A DNA stretch of 64,000 bases from Erythrobacter sp. Alg231-14 (GCF_900149685.1 NZ_LT702999.1:3038001-3102000), one strand, 5' to 3'. Positions 36,125-44,194 are shown, counted from the first letter of the stretch. Made by a program: numbers and translations. The notes: a model not told the origin generated them from the sequence alone.

Positions 36125-36913
36125 GTGAAGAGGTTTGCAGATGCTCAATGGAGCGAGCTGGTCTTTGGGCCAGATCTTTGGGCGCCAGATTTCTGGCTGA
36201 TCGCATTCGCGGTCTTTGTCACGATCTTGGCGGGGCATGCGATCCTCACCAAAAAACGTGCCAAGGCGAAAGATCCGCTGAACGGTCTATTCAAACCCGA
36301 AAATTTCGAAGCCCAAGCCGAAGCGATGGATCGTCGCCGCTCTGCCCCCCGCCCTATTCATCAACCCAACCGCAGGTCCGCCGCCTATGCGAATCCACAC
36401 GACGCAGCGGTGTTGCACGGTCGGATCGATGAATCGCCAAAGGTTCGCGCATTATGGGATTCCGAAACACGGGATCGCGCGATCGCCCATGTCGCACAAG
36501 TGATGCGGGCAGGCGTGCGCGATGGCGATGTCGTTAGCGGCCTTCAGGGACCAGACGGTGACGGTTCCTTTGTCATCATCGCCCCCGGCGCCAGTGAAGC
36601 CCAAGCCAGCGGCATAGCCAAACGTTTGTTGGATACGATCGCCGAAACGCGTTTTGATACCCATGGCCGGCATGCACGCGGTGCGATGCGATTTAGAACA
36701 AGTTTTGGCGTGGCACAGCGCCGGGCCGGCGAAAGCGACGCCGATGTTCAGGCGCGGGCCGCATCGGCCATGGACGCAGCCAGCGGCCGCGGCGACGATC
36801 ACATTATCGTCGCAAGCGATTGGGAAGAGGTGCATTTGTTACCCGCGCCTTCCCCTAAAGGTTCATCGCAAGATGGATCAGGCGATGGGAACGGCGCGGT
36901 TCAGGCAGCCTAA
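36125..36913 (+). CDS. Degenerate GGDEF-domain membrane protein
   Basis: A 262-residue protein from a GTG start with one membrane helix (FWLIAFAVFVTILAGHAIL). The soluble part follows the GGDEF fold: DPLNGLFKPENFEAQ matches the DLLTGLLNRGAFEQS entry helix, RIDESPKVRALWDSETRDRAI matches the DIDHFKQVNDIWGHQSGDRAI segment, and FRTSFGVAQRRAGESDADVQARAASAMD matches the C-terminal end. The catalytic GGEEF is replaced by GPDGDGSFVII and the substrate-binding residues are mostly lost, so it should not make c-di-GMP. It may bind GTP or partner the adjacent cyclase. Its 3' end overlaps the convergent PNPOx gene by a few bases. Confidence 0.75.
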   Translation: MKRFADAQWSELVFGPDLWAPDFWLIAFAVFVTILAGHAILTKKRAKAKDPLNGLFKPENFEAQAEAMDRRRSAPRPIHQPNRRSAAYANPHDAAVLHGRIDESPKVRALWDSETRDRAIAHVAQVMRAGVRDGDVVSGLQGPDGDGSFVIIAPGASEAQASGIAKRLLDTIAETRFDTHGRHARGAMRFRTSFGVAQRRAGESDADVQARAASAMDAASGRGDDHIIVASDWEEVHLLPAPSPKGSSQDGSGDGNGAVQAA

Positions 36914-37497
36914 GGCGAAACCCAACGCCCGCTCCAATCGCTCCCCGGCCCTGCGCGTTCAAACTGCGCGCGCATGTGGCCGGTATGCGCGAGATAGAAC
37001 CAATCCAATTGTTCCAATTCAATCAACAGGACGGAGAAATTGGCGCGCGCAGGAACCAATTGCGCATCTGTTGGCTCAATCCCTTCGAACTCGGCCGGTA
37101 GGCCCGATGTCGGACCTTCGCTGATTGTCCCTGGCCCCTCCCCCAAATAACATCGGCGTGCGAAATTGTCGCTGTTTTCCCAGGCGCGTTGAGCGATTGG
37201 ATCATTGCGCACAATACGCCCAGTGCCGCGTGCGCGAATCTGAGTCTTGGCGCTTTTGTCGTAAAACAAGACGGCGATGCGCGGATCGTGTTCGATCACC
37301 GAAACTTTGGGCGCGCGCGTGTCTGTGTGGAAACGCAACGTCCACGCATCCGTGTCAAAATCGCGCAAGACCATAACACGCGCATCAACATCGCTCGTTA
37401 CAATTGTGGGCACATGCATTGCGGAATTGCGGTCATTCGCCGCGCGTTCCAAACGATCGGCAAGATCACGACGAACATCATCAAGAGTTTCAATCAT
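36910..37497 (-). CDS. Pyridoxamine 5'-phosphate oxidase-family flavoprotein
   Basis: A 195-residue protein from ATG at 37497; 12 further codons are open. It has the split-barrel FMN-binding pattern: MHVPTIVTSDVDARVMVLRDFDTDAWTLRFHTDTRAPKV, IAVLFYDKSAKTQIRARGTGRIV, and C-terminal VLLIELEQLDWFYL. Key PdxH C-terminal residues for pyridoxamine phosphate are not clearly present, so a general stress-type flavin or F420 protein is more likely than true PdxH. Its stop codon overlaps that of the degenerate GGDEF gene on the opposite strand. Confidence 0.88.
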   Translation of the reverse strand: MIETLDDVRRDLADRLERAANDRNSAMHVPTIVTSDVDARVMVLRDFDTDAWTLRFHTDTRAPKVSVIEHDPRIAVLFYDKSAKTQIRARGTGRIVRNDPIAQRAWENSDNFARRCYLGEGPGTISEGPTSGLPAEFEGIEPTDAQLVPARANFSVLLIELEQLDWFYLAHTGHMRAQFERAGPGSDWSGRWVSP

Positions 37498-37698
37498 GTC
37501 TCGGCAATTCAAGCTTTGCCGAGGTTCGGTCAAGGGAATTCGCCGTTAAGAAAAGTGAGTGCGAACATTAACGTAAGCCTAAACGACGTGTTAAGGGTGG
37601 GGTCAGCGACTCGGCTCTAGAAAGGGCAAGTAACGAGACGTAATAATAAGTATCAATCAAGCCGTAAGTGGTGGGGCGGCAACACTGAAGGGCATATC

Positions 37699-38757
37699 AT
37701 GGACATTTCTTGGTTTTTGAAGGGCAGTGCACTTTCCGCCATGGCGCTTGCATTGGCGTTTGCGGCATCTCCTGAGGCAGCTGAGGCGGCCAATTCAACC
37801 AGCGCAGCAACAGCTGACGCCAGCGCAACGGCCGAGCAATCACGCCAAGATCGCGCACAGCGTCGCGGTGAGCGCCGGACCGAAAGGCGCGCCAATCGCG
37901 GTCAACAACGCGCAGAGCGTCGGGCCAGTCGACAAGATTCGCGCCCCGCACAACGCACAGAGCGCCGTCAATCGCGGCGGGACACACAAAGCGACCGACG
38001 CAGTCAACGCGCCGATAGCGAAGTCCGTCGCGGCGAACGTCGCGGTGAACGCAGAACCGAACGCAGAACCGAGCGTAGAGCAGATTCGGTTGATCGCCGC
38101 AGCGAACGCCGCGCTGATCGGGTAGAGCGCCGTGGGGATCGCCGTTCGGATCGGTTGAACCGCAATGGCCGCAACGGCGCCGCCGATCGCGTTGATCGTC
38201 GCACCGATCGCCGGTCTGACCGGGTAGAGCGTCGCGGTGATCGCAGGGCGGATCGGATCGAACGTCGCGGTGATCGCAGAACGGATCGTCGTTCTGATCG
38301 TCGGGCGGATCGCAGAGCGGACCGTAGATTTGATCGCCGCGATGATCGCCGGGTGCGGCGCGATGGATACCGTGCCGGTGTCCGTGATGGTCGCCGCTCA
38401 GAACGTCGGGCAGATCGTCGGGCGGATCGCCGCCGCGATTTCCGCCGGTGGAACCGCCAGGGCTGGCGCGCAGATCGCCGCTATGGCTGGCGCAATTATC
38501 GTCGGACCAATCGCAGCATCTTTCGCCTAGGTCGGTATTACGCCCCGTATCGCGCGCACCGTTACAACCGATTGAGTGTTGGATTTTTCCTCGACAGCCT
38601 GTTCTTCACGTCGCGCTATTACATCAACGATCCATGGTCATACCGCCTGCCACAGGTTTACGGCCCTTATCGTTGGGTCAGGTATTATGACGATGTCGTT
38701 CTTGTCGATGTTTATACCGGTGAAGTGGTTGATGTGATCCACGACTTCTTCTGGTGA
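37699..38757 (+). CDS. Exported Arg-rich repeat protein with RcnB-like C-terminus
   Basis: A 352-residue exported protein. A signal peptide (about 1-31, ending PEAAEAA) is followed by an Ala/Ser/Thr spacer and a very Arg-rich region (about 45-270) built of short units such as ERRADR, DRRSDR and ERRGDR. The C-terminal domain (about 285-352) matches RcnB family proteins: FFLDSLFFTSRYYINDPWSYRLPQVYGPYRWVRYYDDVVLVDVYTGEVVDVIHDFFW. E. coli RcnB is a small periplasmic protein tied to Ni/Co homeostasis and has no such repeat. The Arg-rich part is likely disordered and highly cationic, suited to binding polyanions. GAAGGG precedes the ATG and a strong terminator follows. Confidence 0.88.
   Translation: MDISWFLKGSALSAMALALAFAASPEAAEAANSTSAATADASATAEQSRQDRAQRRGERRTERRANRGQQRAERRASRQDSRPAQRTERRQSRRDTQSDRRSQRADSEVRRGERRGERRTERRTERRADSVDRRSERRADRVERRGDRRSDRLNRNGRNGAADRVDRRTDRRSDRVERRGDRRADRIERRGDRRTDRRSDRRADRRADRRFDRRDDRRVRRDGYRAGVRDGRRSERRADRRADRRRDFRRWNRQGWRADRRYGWRNYRRTNRSIFRLGRYYAPYRAHRYNRLSVGFFLDSLFFTSRYYINDPWSYRLPQVYGPYRWVRYYDDVVLVDVYTGEVVDVIHDFFW
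37860..38450 (+). repeat. Imperfect tandem repeats encoding Arg-Arg-x-Asp/Glu-Arg units
   Basis: Within the RcnB-like gene, short units such as GATCGCCGT, GAACGTCGCGG and GGCGGATCG recur in imperfect tandem, encoding DRR, ERRG and RADR blocks. The bias keeps several other reading frames open as shadows. Slippage or unequal recombination could change the repeat number. Confidence 0.7.
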
Positions 38758-38783
38758 AGTTGGAACACAAGGTACCTTTGCAA

Positions 38784-38815
38784 ACCCCCGTCGGAGCGAT
38801 CCGGCGGGGGTTTTG
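38784..38815 (+). terminator. Intrinsic terminator of the RcnB-like gene
   Basis: CCCCCGTCGG-AGCGAT-CCGGCGGGGG forms a 10-bp stem with one G-U pair and a 6-nt loop, followed by TTTT. It lies 27 bp after the stop codon and fits a Rho-independent terminator very well. Confidence 0.92.
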
Positions 38816-38935
38816 CATTGCCTCGTCGTGATCCTCATGGCCGTCCCAGTGGTCGCCGCAATGGTGATCGCATTCCTCACCAAAACCGCCCTCCACCACC
38901 CTTGCATGGGCCGCTGCGATTGCTAGACCGGGTCG

Positions 38936-39604
38936 ATGACAAAGACACAGGCCGTTCCCGATCAAGATGCTTTGCGCCGCGTGGGCAAAACCGTTCGCGA
39001 ACGGCTGGCCGGCGATCCCGGCGTGTACAAAATTGAGACTGACAAAGCTGAATTGTTCGCAGTTGGAGATTTCCTGAGCGCGGCGGAATGCGAACGGTTG
39101 TGTTTGATGGTGGACCACACAGCGCGCCCATCATCCTTGCACGAAATCGGCTATGAAAGCGGCTTTCGAACATCCTATTCTGGCGACCTCGATCCGCATG
39201 ACAGTTTTGTCAAAGGGATCGGGCGACGGATTGACGATTTGTTGGGTCTAAACCCGGTCGTTGGCGAAGCCATTCAGGGTCAGAGATACCTGCCCGGTCA
39301 ACAGTTTAAGCCGCACAATGACTGGTTCTACACCACGGAGAAATATTGGCAGCACGAACGCAAACGCGGTGGTCAACGCAGTTGGACGACCATGGCGTTC
39401 CTCAACAATGTCGAAGAAGGTGGTGAAACCCATTTCACCGAAATCGGCATCAAGATTGAGCCAAAACCGGGCGTCCTCCTCATTTGGAACAACGCATCAC
39501 CTGATGGCGTCCCGAATGAAGGAACCATGCACGCGGGTACGCCCGTCATTGCGGGTTCAAAATACGTCATCACCAAATGGTATCGGACGCGGACCTGGAA
39601 ATAG
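38936..39604 (+). CDS. 2OG-Fe(II) oxygenase, prolyl 4-hydroxylase-like
   Basis: A 222-residue cytoplasmic protein of the prolyl-4-hydroxylase type. The iron site is His and Asp in QQFKPHNDWFY and a distal His in GTMHAGTPVIAGSKYVITKWYR, whose Lys/Arg binds 2-oxoglutarate. The double-stranded beta-helix core includes TTMAFLNNVEEGGETHFTEIGIKIEPKPGVLLIWNN. It probably hydroxylates a proline or similar residue on a protein such as a translation factor, but the target is unknown. It lies after the RcnB-like terminator, so it has its own promoter, and converges on lysS. Confidence 0.92.
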   Translation: MTKTQAVPDQDALRRVGKTVRERLAGDPGVYKIETDKAELFAVGDFLSAAECERLCLMVDHTARPSSLHEIGYESGFRTSYSGDLDPHDSFVKGIGRRIDDLLGLNPVVGEAIQGQRYLPGQQFKPHNDWFYTTEKYWQHERKRGGQRSWTTMAFLNNVEEGGETHFTEIGIKIEPKPGVLLIWNNASPDGVPNEGTMHAGTPVIAGSKYVITKWYRTRTWK

Positions 39605-39623
39605 GAAAGCGGGACGTTGCCGT

Positions 39624-41228
39624 TTAACGGGCCAACGCCTCGGCAATCAATTTCCGCGTTGGTTCCACACCGTACAAGGCGATAAAGCTGCCCATACGCG
39701 GCCCCTGTTCGCTGCCCAAAAGGGTTTCGTACAGAGCCCGGAACCAATCACGCAGGTTTTCAAACCCGTATTCTTCGCTCTTTCCGATTTCATAGACCAT
39801 GGTCTGCAAAACCTCGGAATCGGCATCCGCAGGAGCCGCCGCCAATCGTGCATCGAGCGCGGTCAAAGCCGCCACTTCAGTGCCTTGCGGCGCGCGCTTC
39901 GCCAAAGTCGGCGCGACAAAATCACGGTTGTAGTTCACCGCGCATTCGATCAACCGAATAAGCGCAGGATCTTCAACCGGGGTGCCAGTGTAACTGGCGA
40001 CATATTCGGAAAGGTTTTCTGGCGTCGCCTCTAGGCCGAGCACGCTGACAAGATTGAGCAGCAAGCTGTATGGTACCGATAGGGTGTCGCCCGCGCCCGG
40101 CGCATCGGGACCGGCCAAACTTTCATTGGCGCGCGCCAAATGCCAGACAGGGTTGCCCATCTGCTTGTCGAGCGGTTGTTCGGCCAACCTTTGGCGAAAG
40201 CTCCAATAATCGTCGATTGCTTTCGGGATCACGCCCGCATGCAATTGCTTTGCGCTTTTGGGATTGGGGAAGATGTAGAAACCGAGGCTCTCATCCGTTC
40301 CATATTCCAACCATTGTTCAATGGTCAGGCCGTTGCCTTTGGACTTGCTGATCTTTTCGCCGTTCTCATCAAGAAACAGCTCATAGATCAGGCCCTCTGG
40401 CTTGTTCCCACCCAACACGCGCGCAATCTTGCCCGATTGCACGCCAGTATCGGTCAAATCTTTACCGTACATTTCATAATCGACGCCTTGCGCGACCCAG
40501 CGCATTGCAAAGTCGACTTTCCATTGCAGCTTGGCCTGTCCGCCCAGCGCGCTTTGTTCAATCACGCTGCCGTCTTCATCGGTGAACCGGATCAATCCTG
40601 CGCTCGCATCGACGACTTCGACGGGCACTTGCAAGACCACGCCGGTCGTTGGACTGATCGGCATGATCGGTGAATAGGTCGCCGCGCGTTCCGCCCGCAG
40701 GGTTGGCAGCATGATGTCGAGAATGTCTTGATTGTGAGCCAACACATTCTTCAACGCATCATCAAACGTGCCCGAATTGTAACGATCCGATGCGGCTACG
40801 AATTCGTAGTCAAAACCAAACCGGTCGAGAAATTCGCGCAGCATCGCATTGTTGTGATGGGCGAAACTTTCATATTTCTCGAACGGATCGGGAATGCGCG
40901 AAAGCGGCTTGCCCAAATTTTCGGTCAACATTGCCTGATTGGGCAAATTATCCGGCACTTTTCGCAGGCCATCCATATCATCGCTGAACGCGACCAGCCG
41001 CGTCGCCTGACCGGTCAACGCCTCATAGGCGCGGCGGACAAAAGTGGTGCGCAGCACCTCTTGGAACGTGCCGATATGCGGCAATCCTGAGGGGCCATAG
41101 CCGGTTTCAAACAGAACAGGCTCACCGTTCGGTTTTCCATTGCGCAACCGTTTTGCAAGGCGCTGAGCCTCTTGAAAGGGCCAGGCTTTGGAATTGCGTG
41201 CGGTTTCGCTGAGAGTTGTGTCTGTCAT
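39624..41228 (-). CDS. lysS: Class I lysyl-tRNA synthetase
   Basis: A 534-residue class I enzyme that charges tRNA-Lys. It has the class I Rossmann motifs: HIGH box as PHIG in YGPSGLPHIGTFQEVLR and KMSKS as KISKSKG. Other family marks are AFSDDMDGLRKVPDN, EMYGKDLTDTG and LEYGTDESLGFYIFPNPKSAK. Most bacteria use a class II LysRS; archaea, spirochaetes and alphaproteobacteria commonly use class I, which supports the taxonomic guess. ATG at 41228 is preferred to the in-frame TTG at 41237. Confidence 0.96.
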   Translation of the reverse strand: MTDTTLSETARNSKAWPFQEAQRLAKRLRNGKPNGEPVLFETGYGPSGLPHIGTFQEVLRTTFVRRAYEALTGQATRLVAFSDDMDGLRKVPDNLPNQAMLTENLGKPLSRIPDPFEKYESFAHHNNAMLREFLDRFGFDYEFVAASDRYNSGTFDDALKNVLAHNQDILDIMLPTLRAERAATYSPIMPISPTTGVVLQVPVEVVDASAGLIRFTDEDGSVIEQSALGGQAKLQWKVDFAMRWVAQGVDYEMYGKDLTDTGVQSGKIARVLGGNKPEGLIYELFLDENGEKISKSKGNGLTIEQWLEYGTDESLGFYIFPNPKSAKQLHAGVIPKAIDDYWSFRQRLAEQPLDKQMGNPVWHLARANESLAGPDAPGAGDTLSVPYSLLLNLVSVLGLEATPENLSEYVASYTGTPVEDPALIRLIECAVNYNRDFVAPTLAKRAPQGTEVAALTALDARLAAAPADADSEVLQTMVYEIGKSEEYGFENLRDWFRALYETLLGSEQGPRMGSFIALYGVEPTRKLIAEALAR

Positions 41229-41429
41229 GATGTCCAAATTTGTTGATGCCGCGCTTTTATGGAAGGCGCGCTATGTTGCAAGCGCGAAAGCGTCTCCTTG
41301 GTTCCCAATGCTGCGCCTCTTGAGGACCGTCCTTAGCGATAACGCGGTCCCAAAGGGATGCAAACGCGGCCAATTCTGGGGGCACTCTGTTGTTGAGTTG
41401 GTTGTGCATCCCCGCCAACGTTTTCGCCA

Positions 41430-41909
41430 TCAATGGCTGTCGCGGTCACGGTCCAATGTTTCGCGGATCTGTCCCAATTCACCGACCAATCTATCAAGGT
41501 CCAACTGCGACAGCAGCGGGTCAATCCGTTCCATTAGGCCTTGCGATGCTTCCACCGCTAGCGTTCGCGCCGCGCGCCCGTCTGATGTGATCCACACACG
41601 TTTGGTCCGCCCATCACCCTCGCCCGGCTTTATCTGAACGAAACCAGCTCGTTCCAGTTTGGCCAATGTCGCGGTCATGCTGGGCCGGGCCACTTGGAAC
41701 AAAGTCGCCAGGTGGCTGGGCGTTTTGCCGTCACCCATGCGGACAAAATGGTTCAGCACCCCAAACATCGCCGTGTTCAATGGTTTGGGCAAAACCTCAC
41801 GGAATGCCGCCTGAGAGAATTGATGAATGATCCCGATCTCGTTGAACAAACGATACGCGACCGGATCATCGAGGCCACCTTTAGGGGGCGTCTTTTTAGT
41901 TTCAGACAT
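41430..41909 (-). CDS. MarR-family transcriptional regulator
   Basis: A 159-residue regulator from ATG at 41909; 33 upstream codons are open but lie inside the preceding gene. The winged helix covers FVRMGDGKTPSHLATLFQVARPSMTATLAKLERAGFVQIKPGEGDGRTKRVWITSDGR, flanked by long dimerisation helices. Its start overlaps the end of the nitroreductase-like gene by 8 bp, so both are made from one transcript. The palindrome at 43070-43087 upstream of that gene is a good candidate operator, implying autorepression of the operon. Confidence 0.93.
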   Translation of the reverse strand: MSETKKTPPKGGLDDPVAYRLFNEIGIIHQFSQAAFREVLPKPLNTAMFGVLNHFVRMGDGKTPSHLATLFQVARPSMTATLAKLERAGFVQIKPGEGDGRTKRVWITSDGRAARTLAVEASQGLMERIDPLLSQLDLDRLVGELGQIRETLDRDRDSH

Positions 41910-43047
41910 CAACCAACTTCGCTTCCAACGGCCATCGCGGACTGGCGGGCACTTTGGGACCATAACCGACCCTTGCGAACATCTGTATCGTCTCGCCATC
42001 GGGCGCAAGGTGTTGGCGCAATTCGTTGAAGAGATCGGCCATTTCAGGGAATTCTTGAAGGCAATGACTCCATGGATGGACCGATAGGCCCATTCGTTGC
42101 GCCGCCAAGTTTAGCCGTATCCAACCGATCCCGGCGTTGAATTGTTCTTCGCGCGTGTTTGTAGGCGTCATGATCCACGCCCAATGCGGAGTGCTGTCGA
42201 CCATTGCGCGGTACATGTCGCCGCCGCTTTTGTATGCGTAAGACGCAGGATCATCGAGCGTTTGCGCGGTCACGATACCCGCCGCATTGCCGGCGCTTAA
42301 GAACGCACCTCCCATATCGATACCGTCGGGTTCGGCGATGACTGCTTCATTGCCGAACCGCATCAAATCTATGCTTTCGCGGCGGGTTGCAGGGGTCTCT
42401 TGCTCCATCACCCAACCGCGCCACGCATTATCGCTTAGCAAGGCGTGTTGATCAGGATTGGCGGAATGGCCATAGATCAACCCGGCTGGCACGGCATCGC
42501 CCAGCCCGCGCAGCTGATCCATAGGCACAGGGCGTCCGTCAAAGGCCTCTTTGGTGGATCGCCGGTCAATCGCATGGGCGAATTGCGGATCGCGCTGCGG
42601 CCGGTCATCGACAAAGCGAACGCGCGCAATGCGCCCAGAATTTATACGCGGTTGTGCCGGGCCATCGGGAAACAGATCGATCTGAGCGGAATAGCCCAGT
42701 TCGGCCGCTGCCTGACGCAGCAACTCCACCATACAGCCAAAGCCAATCGTGATCTGTCGATCAAATGGATCGGTATCGGGCAATCGCCGATCCAGATCAC
42801 AAGTTATGTCGATGATATCGTCTCCCACCAACGTGAATTGCCACGGCTGACGGTTGTGAGGATTCGGCGCGAGGATGGCATAAGACAAAGCGTTAAGGCG
42901 CGGATCGGCAAAGCCTTTCCCGGCCGCCACCCATGGCGCGGATGCGCGCGACAAGGATGGCGTGGCCAACATGCTCCACCCCCCAGCGACAGTCACAGCG
43001 GCGGCGGCGCCCCCGAACATAAGGATTTTGCGGCGGTTGACAGGCAT
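41902..43047 (-). CDS. Nitroreductase-family (Acg-like) flavoprotein with Tat-type signal
   Basis: A 381-residue protein beginning MPVNRRKILMFGGAAAAVTVAGGWSML, a twin-arginine-like signal, so probably periplasmic or membrane-attached. The body has two nitroreductase-like halves: YAILAPNPHNRQPWQFTLVGDD near the start (FMN-binding Arg/Asn/Gln), RRSTKEAFDGRPVP, and C-terminal GIGWIRLNLAAQRMGLSVHPWSHCLQEFPEM. It resembles the Acg-type group rather than classic nitroreductases. It would bind or reduce flavin or quinone-like compounds. It precedes and overlaps marR, and the operator lies 23 bp upstream, so expression should respond to the MarR ligand. Confidence 0.87.
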   Translation of the reverse strand: MPVNRRKILMFGGAAAAVTVAGGWSMLATPSLSRASAPWVAAGKGFADPRLNALSYAILAPNPHNRQPWQFTLVGDDIIDITCDLDRRLPDTDPFDRQITIGFGCMVELLRQAAAELGYSAQIDLFPDGPAQPRINSGRIARVRFVDDRPQRDPQFAHAIDRRSTKEAFDGRPVPMDQLRGLGDAVPAGLIYGHSANPDQHALLSDNAWRGWVMEQETPATRRESIDLMRFGNEAVIAEPDGIDMGGAFLSAGNAAGIVTAQTLDDPASYAYKSGGDMYRAMVDSTPHWAWIMTPTNTREEQFNAGIGWIRLNLAAQRMGLSVHPWSHCLQEFPEMADLFNELRQHLAPDGETIQMFARVGYGPKVPASPRWPLEAKLVDV

Positions 43048-43069
43048 GTTGAGACTCCCGAAATATATT

Positions 43070-43087
43070 TAGTTAGCGTCCTAACTA
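43070..43087. promoter_or_regulatory. Candidate MarR operator TAGTTAG-GACG-CTAACTA (reverse strand)
   Basis: A perfect palindrome with 7-bp arms and a 4-bp centre, AT-rich flanks (ATATATTT on one side, ATAT on the other), located 23 bp upstream of the nitroreductase start. The 18-bp size fits a MarR dimer. A TTGACA-like element lies further upstream on the reverse strand (43100-43105). Confidence 0.8.
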
Positions 43088-43280
43088 TATTCCTCGAAGT
43101 GTCAAGACGATGCCGACCGTCGTGCTTTTCCTAAAACATCGAAGAATTGGGATCGAAGGTAGGGTCCCGATCGTTGAAATCACAAACCGCCCACAATCGC
43201 CCAATCAAAACGGGCAATCTGCAGGCACCACGATGGATTTAAAGCTAGCCCGGGGCCCGTGCCCCTAGGGTCGCAAGAGG

Positions 43281-43315
43281 GGGACGGCTTGGCTTTGGCC
43301 CGGTCGTCCCTTTTT
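43281..43315 (+). terminator. Terminator-like hairpin on + strand with no upstream gene
   Basis: GGGACG pairs with CGTCCC, with an inner GGC/GCC helix in the loop and TTTTT right after. It points rightwards, yet no forward gene precedes it: both neighbours are on the reverse strand. It could end a small RNA made from about 43090-43280. Confidence 0.5.
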
Positions 43316-43330
43316 CTATATGAGCGGGGT

Positions 43331-44194
43331 TTAGGCGAAGACGCCGCGATAATCGTGTTCCGCTTTGAATTTGGCCAACATCCCAGGGATCATGAACAAA
43401 TCACCGACGATCCAACACATCCAGAACAAGACCCCGACTAATCCCATCGGCATAAAGATGAAAATCATCACTAGGCTGCCGAACCAAAGGCCGACTTGCA
43501 TGATCGCGCTGTCTTTTTGTCCGCAGTAAAAACGATGGACTGAAAACTGGCCCAATACGAACCACAAAACATATGCGAGCCCGACATTTCTGGTCGCGGG
43601 ATCGCCAAAGATGTAGCCCGATCCGGCTTTGGCACCGCCGCCTGAACTTAGGCCCCTCCCACCGCCGCCAACACCAGAGCCTATAGCATCCGCGCCGTAA
43701 CGCATGGATTGGTTGCGGGCCATGCCGCGCGCGGAAGAGCGAATTTCCGCCTCTTGCTGGGCACTCATTTCGTTGGAGCCACCGGCCCCTTGGGTGTTGA
43801 CGCCGTCTCCCATTGGTCGTGCGGGGCGCGGTTCTGGGCGCGACATATTGCGCAGATTGATCAATGGATCATCGTCGATCGGGACGACCGCCGCGGGTTT
43901 TGGAGCCTTGGTTGGGATTGCTTCGGCTTCGGCCCGGCGGGCTCGTTCTGACGCAATGAACGCTTGCCTGCGTGCAGCCATTTCATCCGGGTTGATCGGT
44001 TTTTCGGCAGAGCCGGAAGAGGTGGATTTCGGTGCGGAGGCTCTTTCTGCGGGCGGCGGCGGTCCGCCTTGCCCTCCTTGGTGCAATGAAGACCCTGCGA
44101 AGCCTTCCAAAGCGTTGGACGCTCCACCAATGCCGTTCGCGCCAGCCGATGGCGCAACGTGCCCAGTAGGCAGCCCTTTCCTTCCAAAGCTCAT
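43331..44194 (-). CDS. TM2-domain membrane protein with long disordered N-terminus
   Basis: A 287-residue protein. The first 200 residues are Gly/Ala/Pro/Ser-rich and probably disordered, with a short charged helix (MAARRQAFIASERARRAEAEAI). The C-terminal 85 residues are a TM2 domain: RNVGLAYVLWFVLGQFSVHRFYCGQKDSAIMQ, then two more hydrophobic stretches and GDLFMIPGMLAKF. TM2 proteins are small membrane proteins of unknown function. It stands alone and has its own promoter region to the right. Confidence 0.88.
   Translation of the reverse strand: MSFGRKGLPTGHVAPSAGANGIGGASNALEGFAGSSLHQGGQGGPPPPAERASAPKSTSSGSAEKPINPDEMAARRQAFIASERARRAEAEAIPTKAPKPAAVVPIDDDPLINLRNMSRPEPRPARPMGDGVNTQGAGGSNEMSAQQEAEIRSSARGMARNQSMRYGADAIGSGVGGGGRGLSSGGGAKAGSGYIFGDPATRNVGLAYVLWFVLGQFSVHRFYCGQKDSAIMQVGLWFGSLVMIFIFMPMGLVGVLFWMCWIVGDLFMIPGMLAKFKAEHDYRGVFA

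Noticed and set aside
37727..38530. Additional long frames inside the Arg-rich gene
   Set aside because: They arise because the repeat units contain few stop codons in any frame; only the annotated frame has a signal peptide and RcnB domain.
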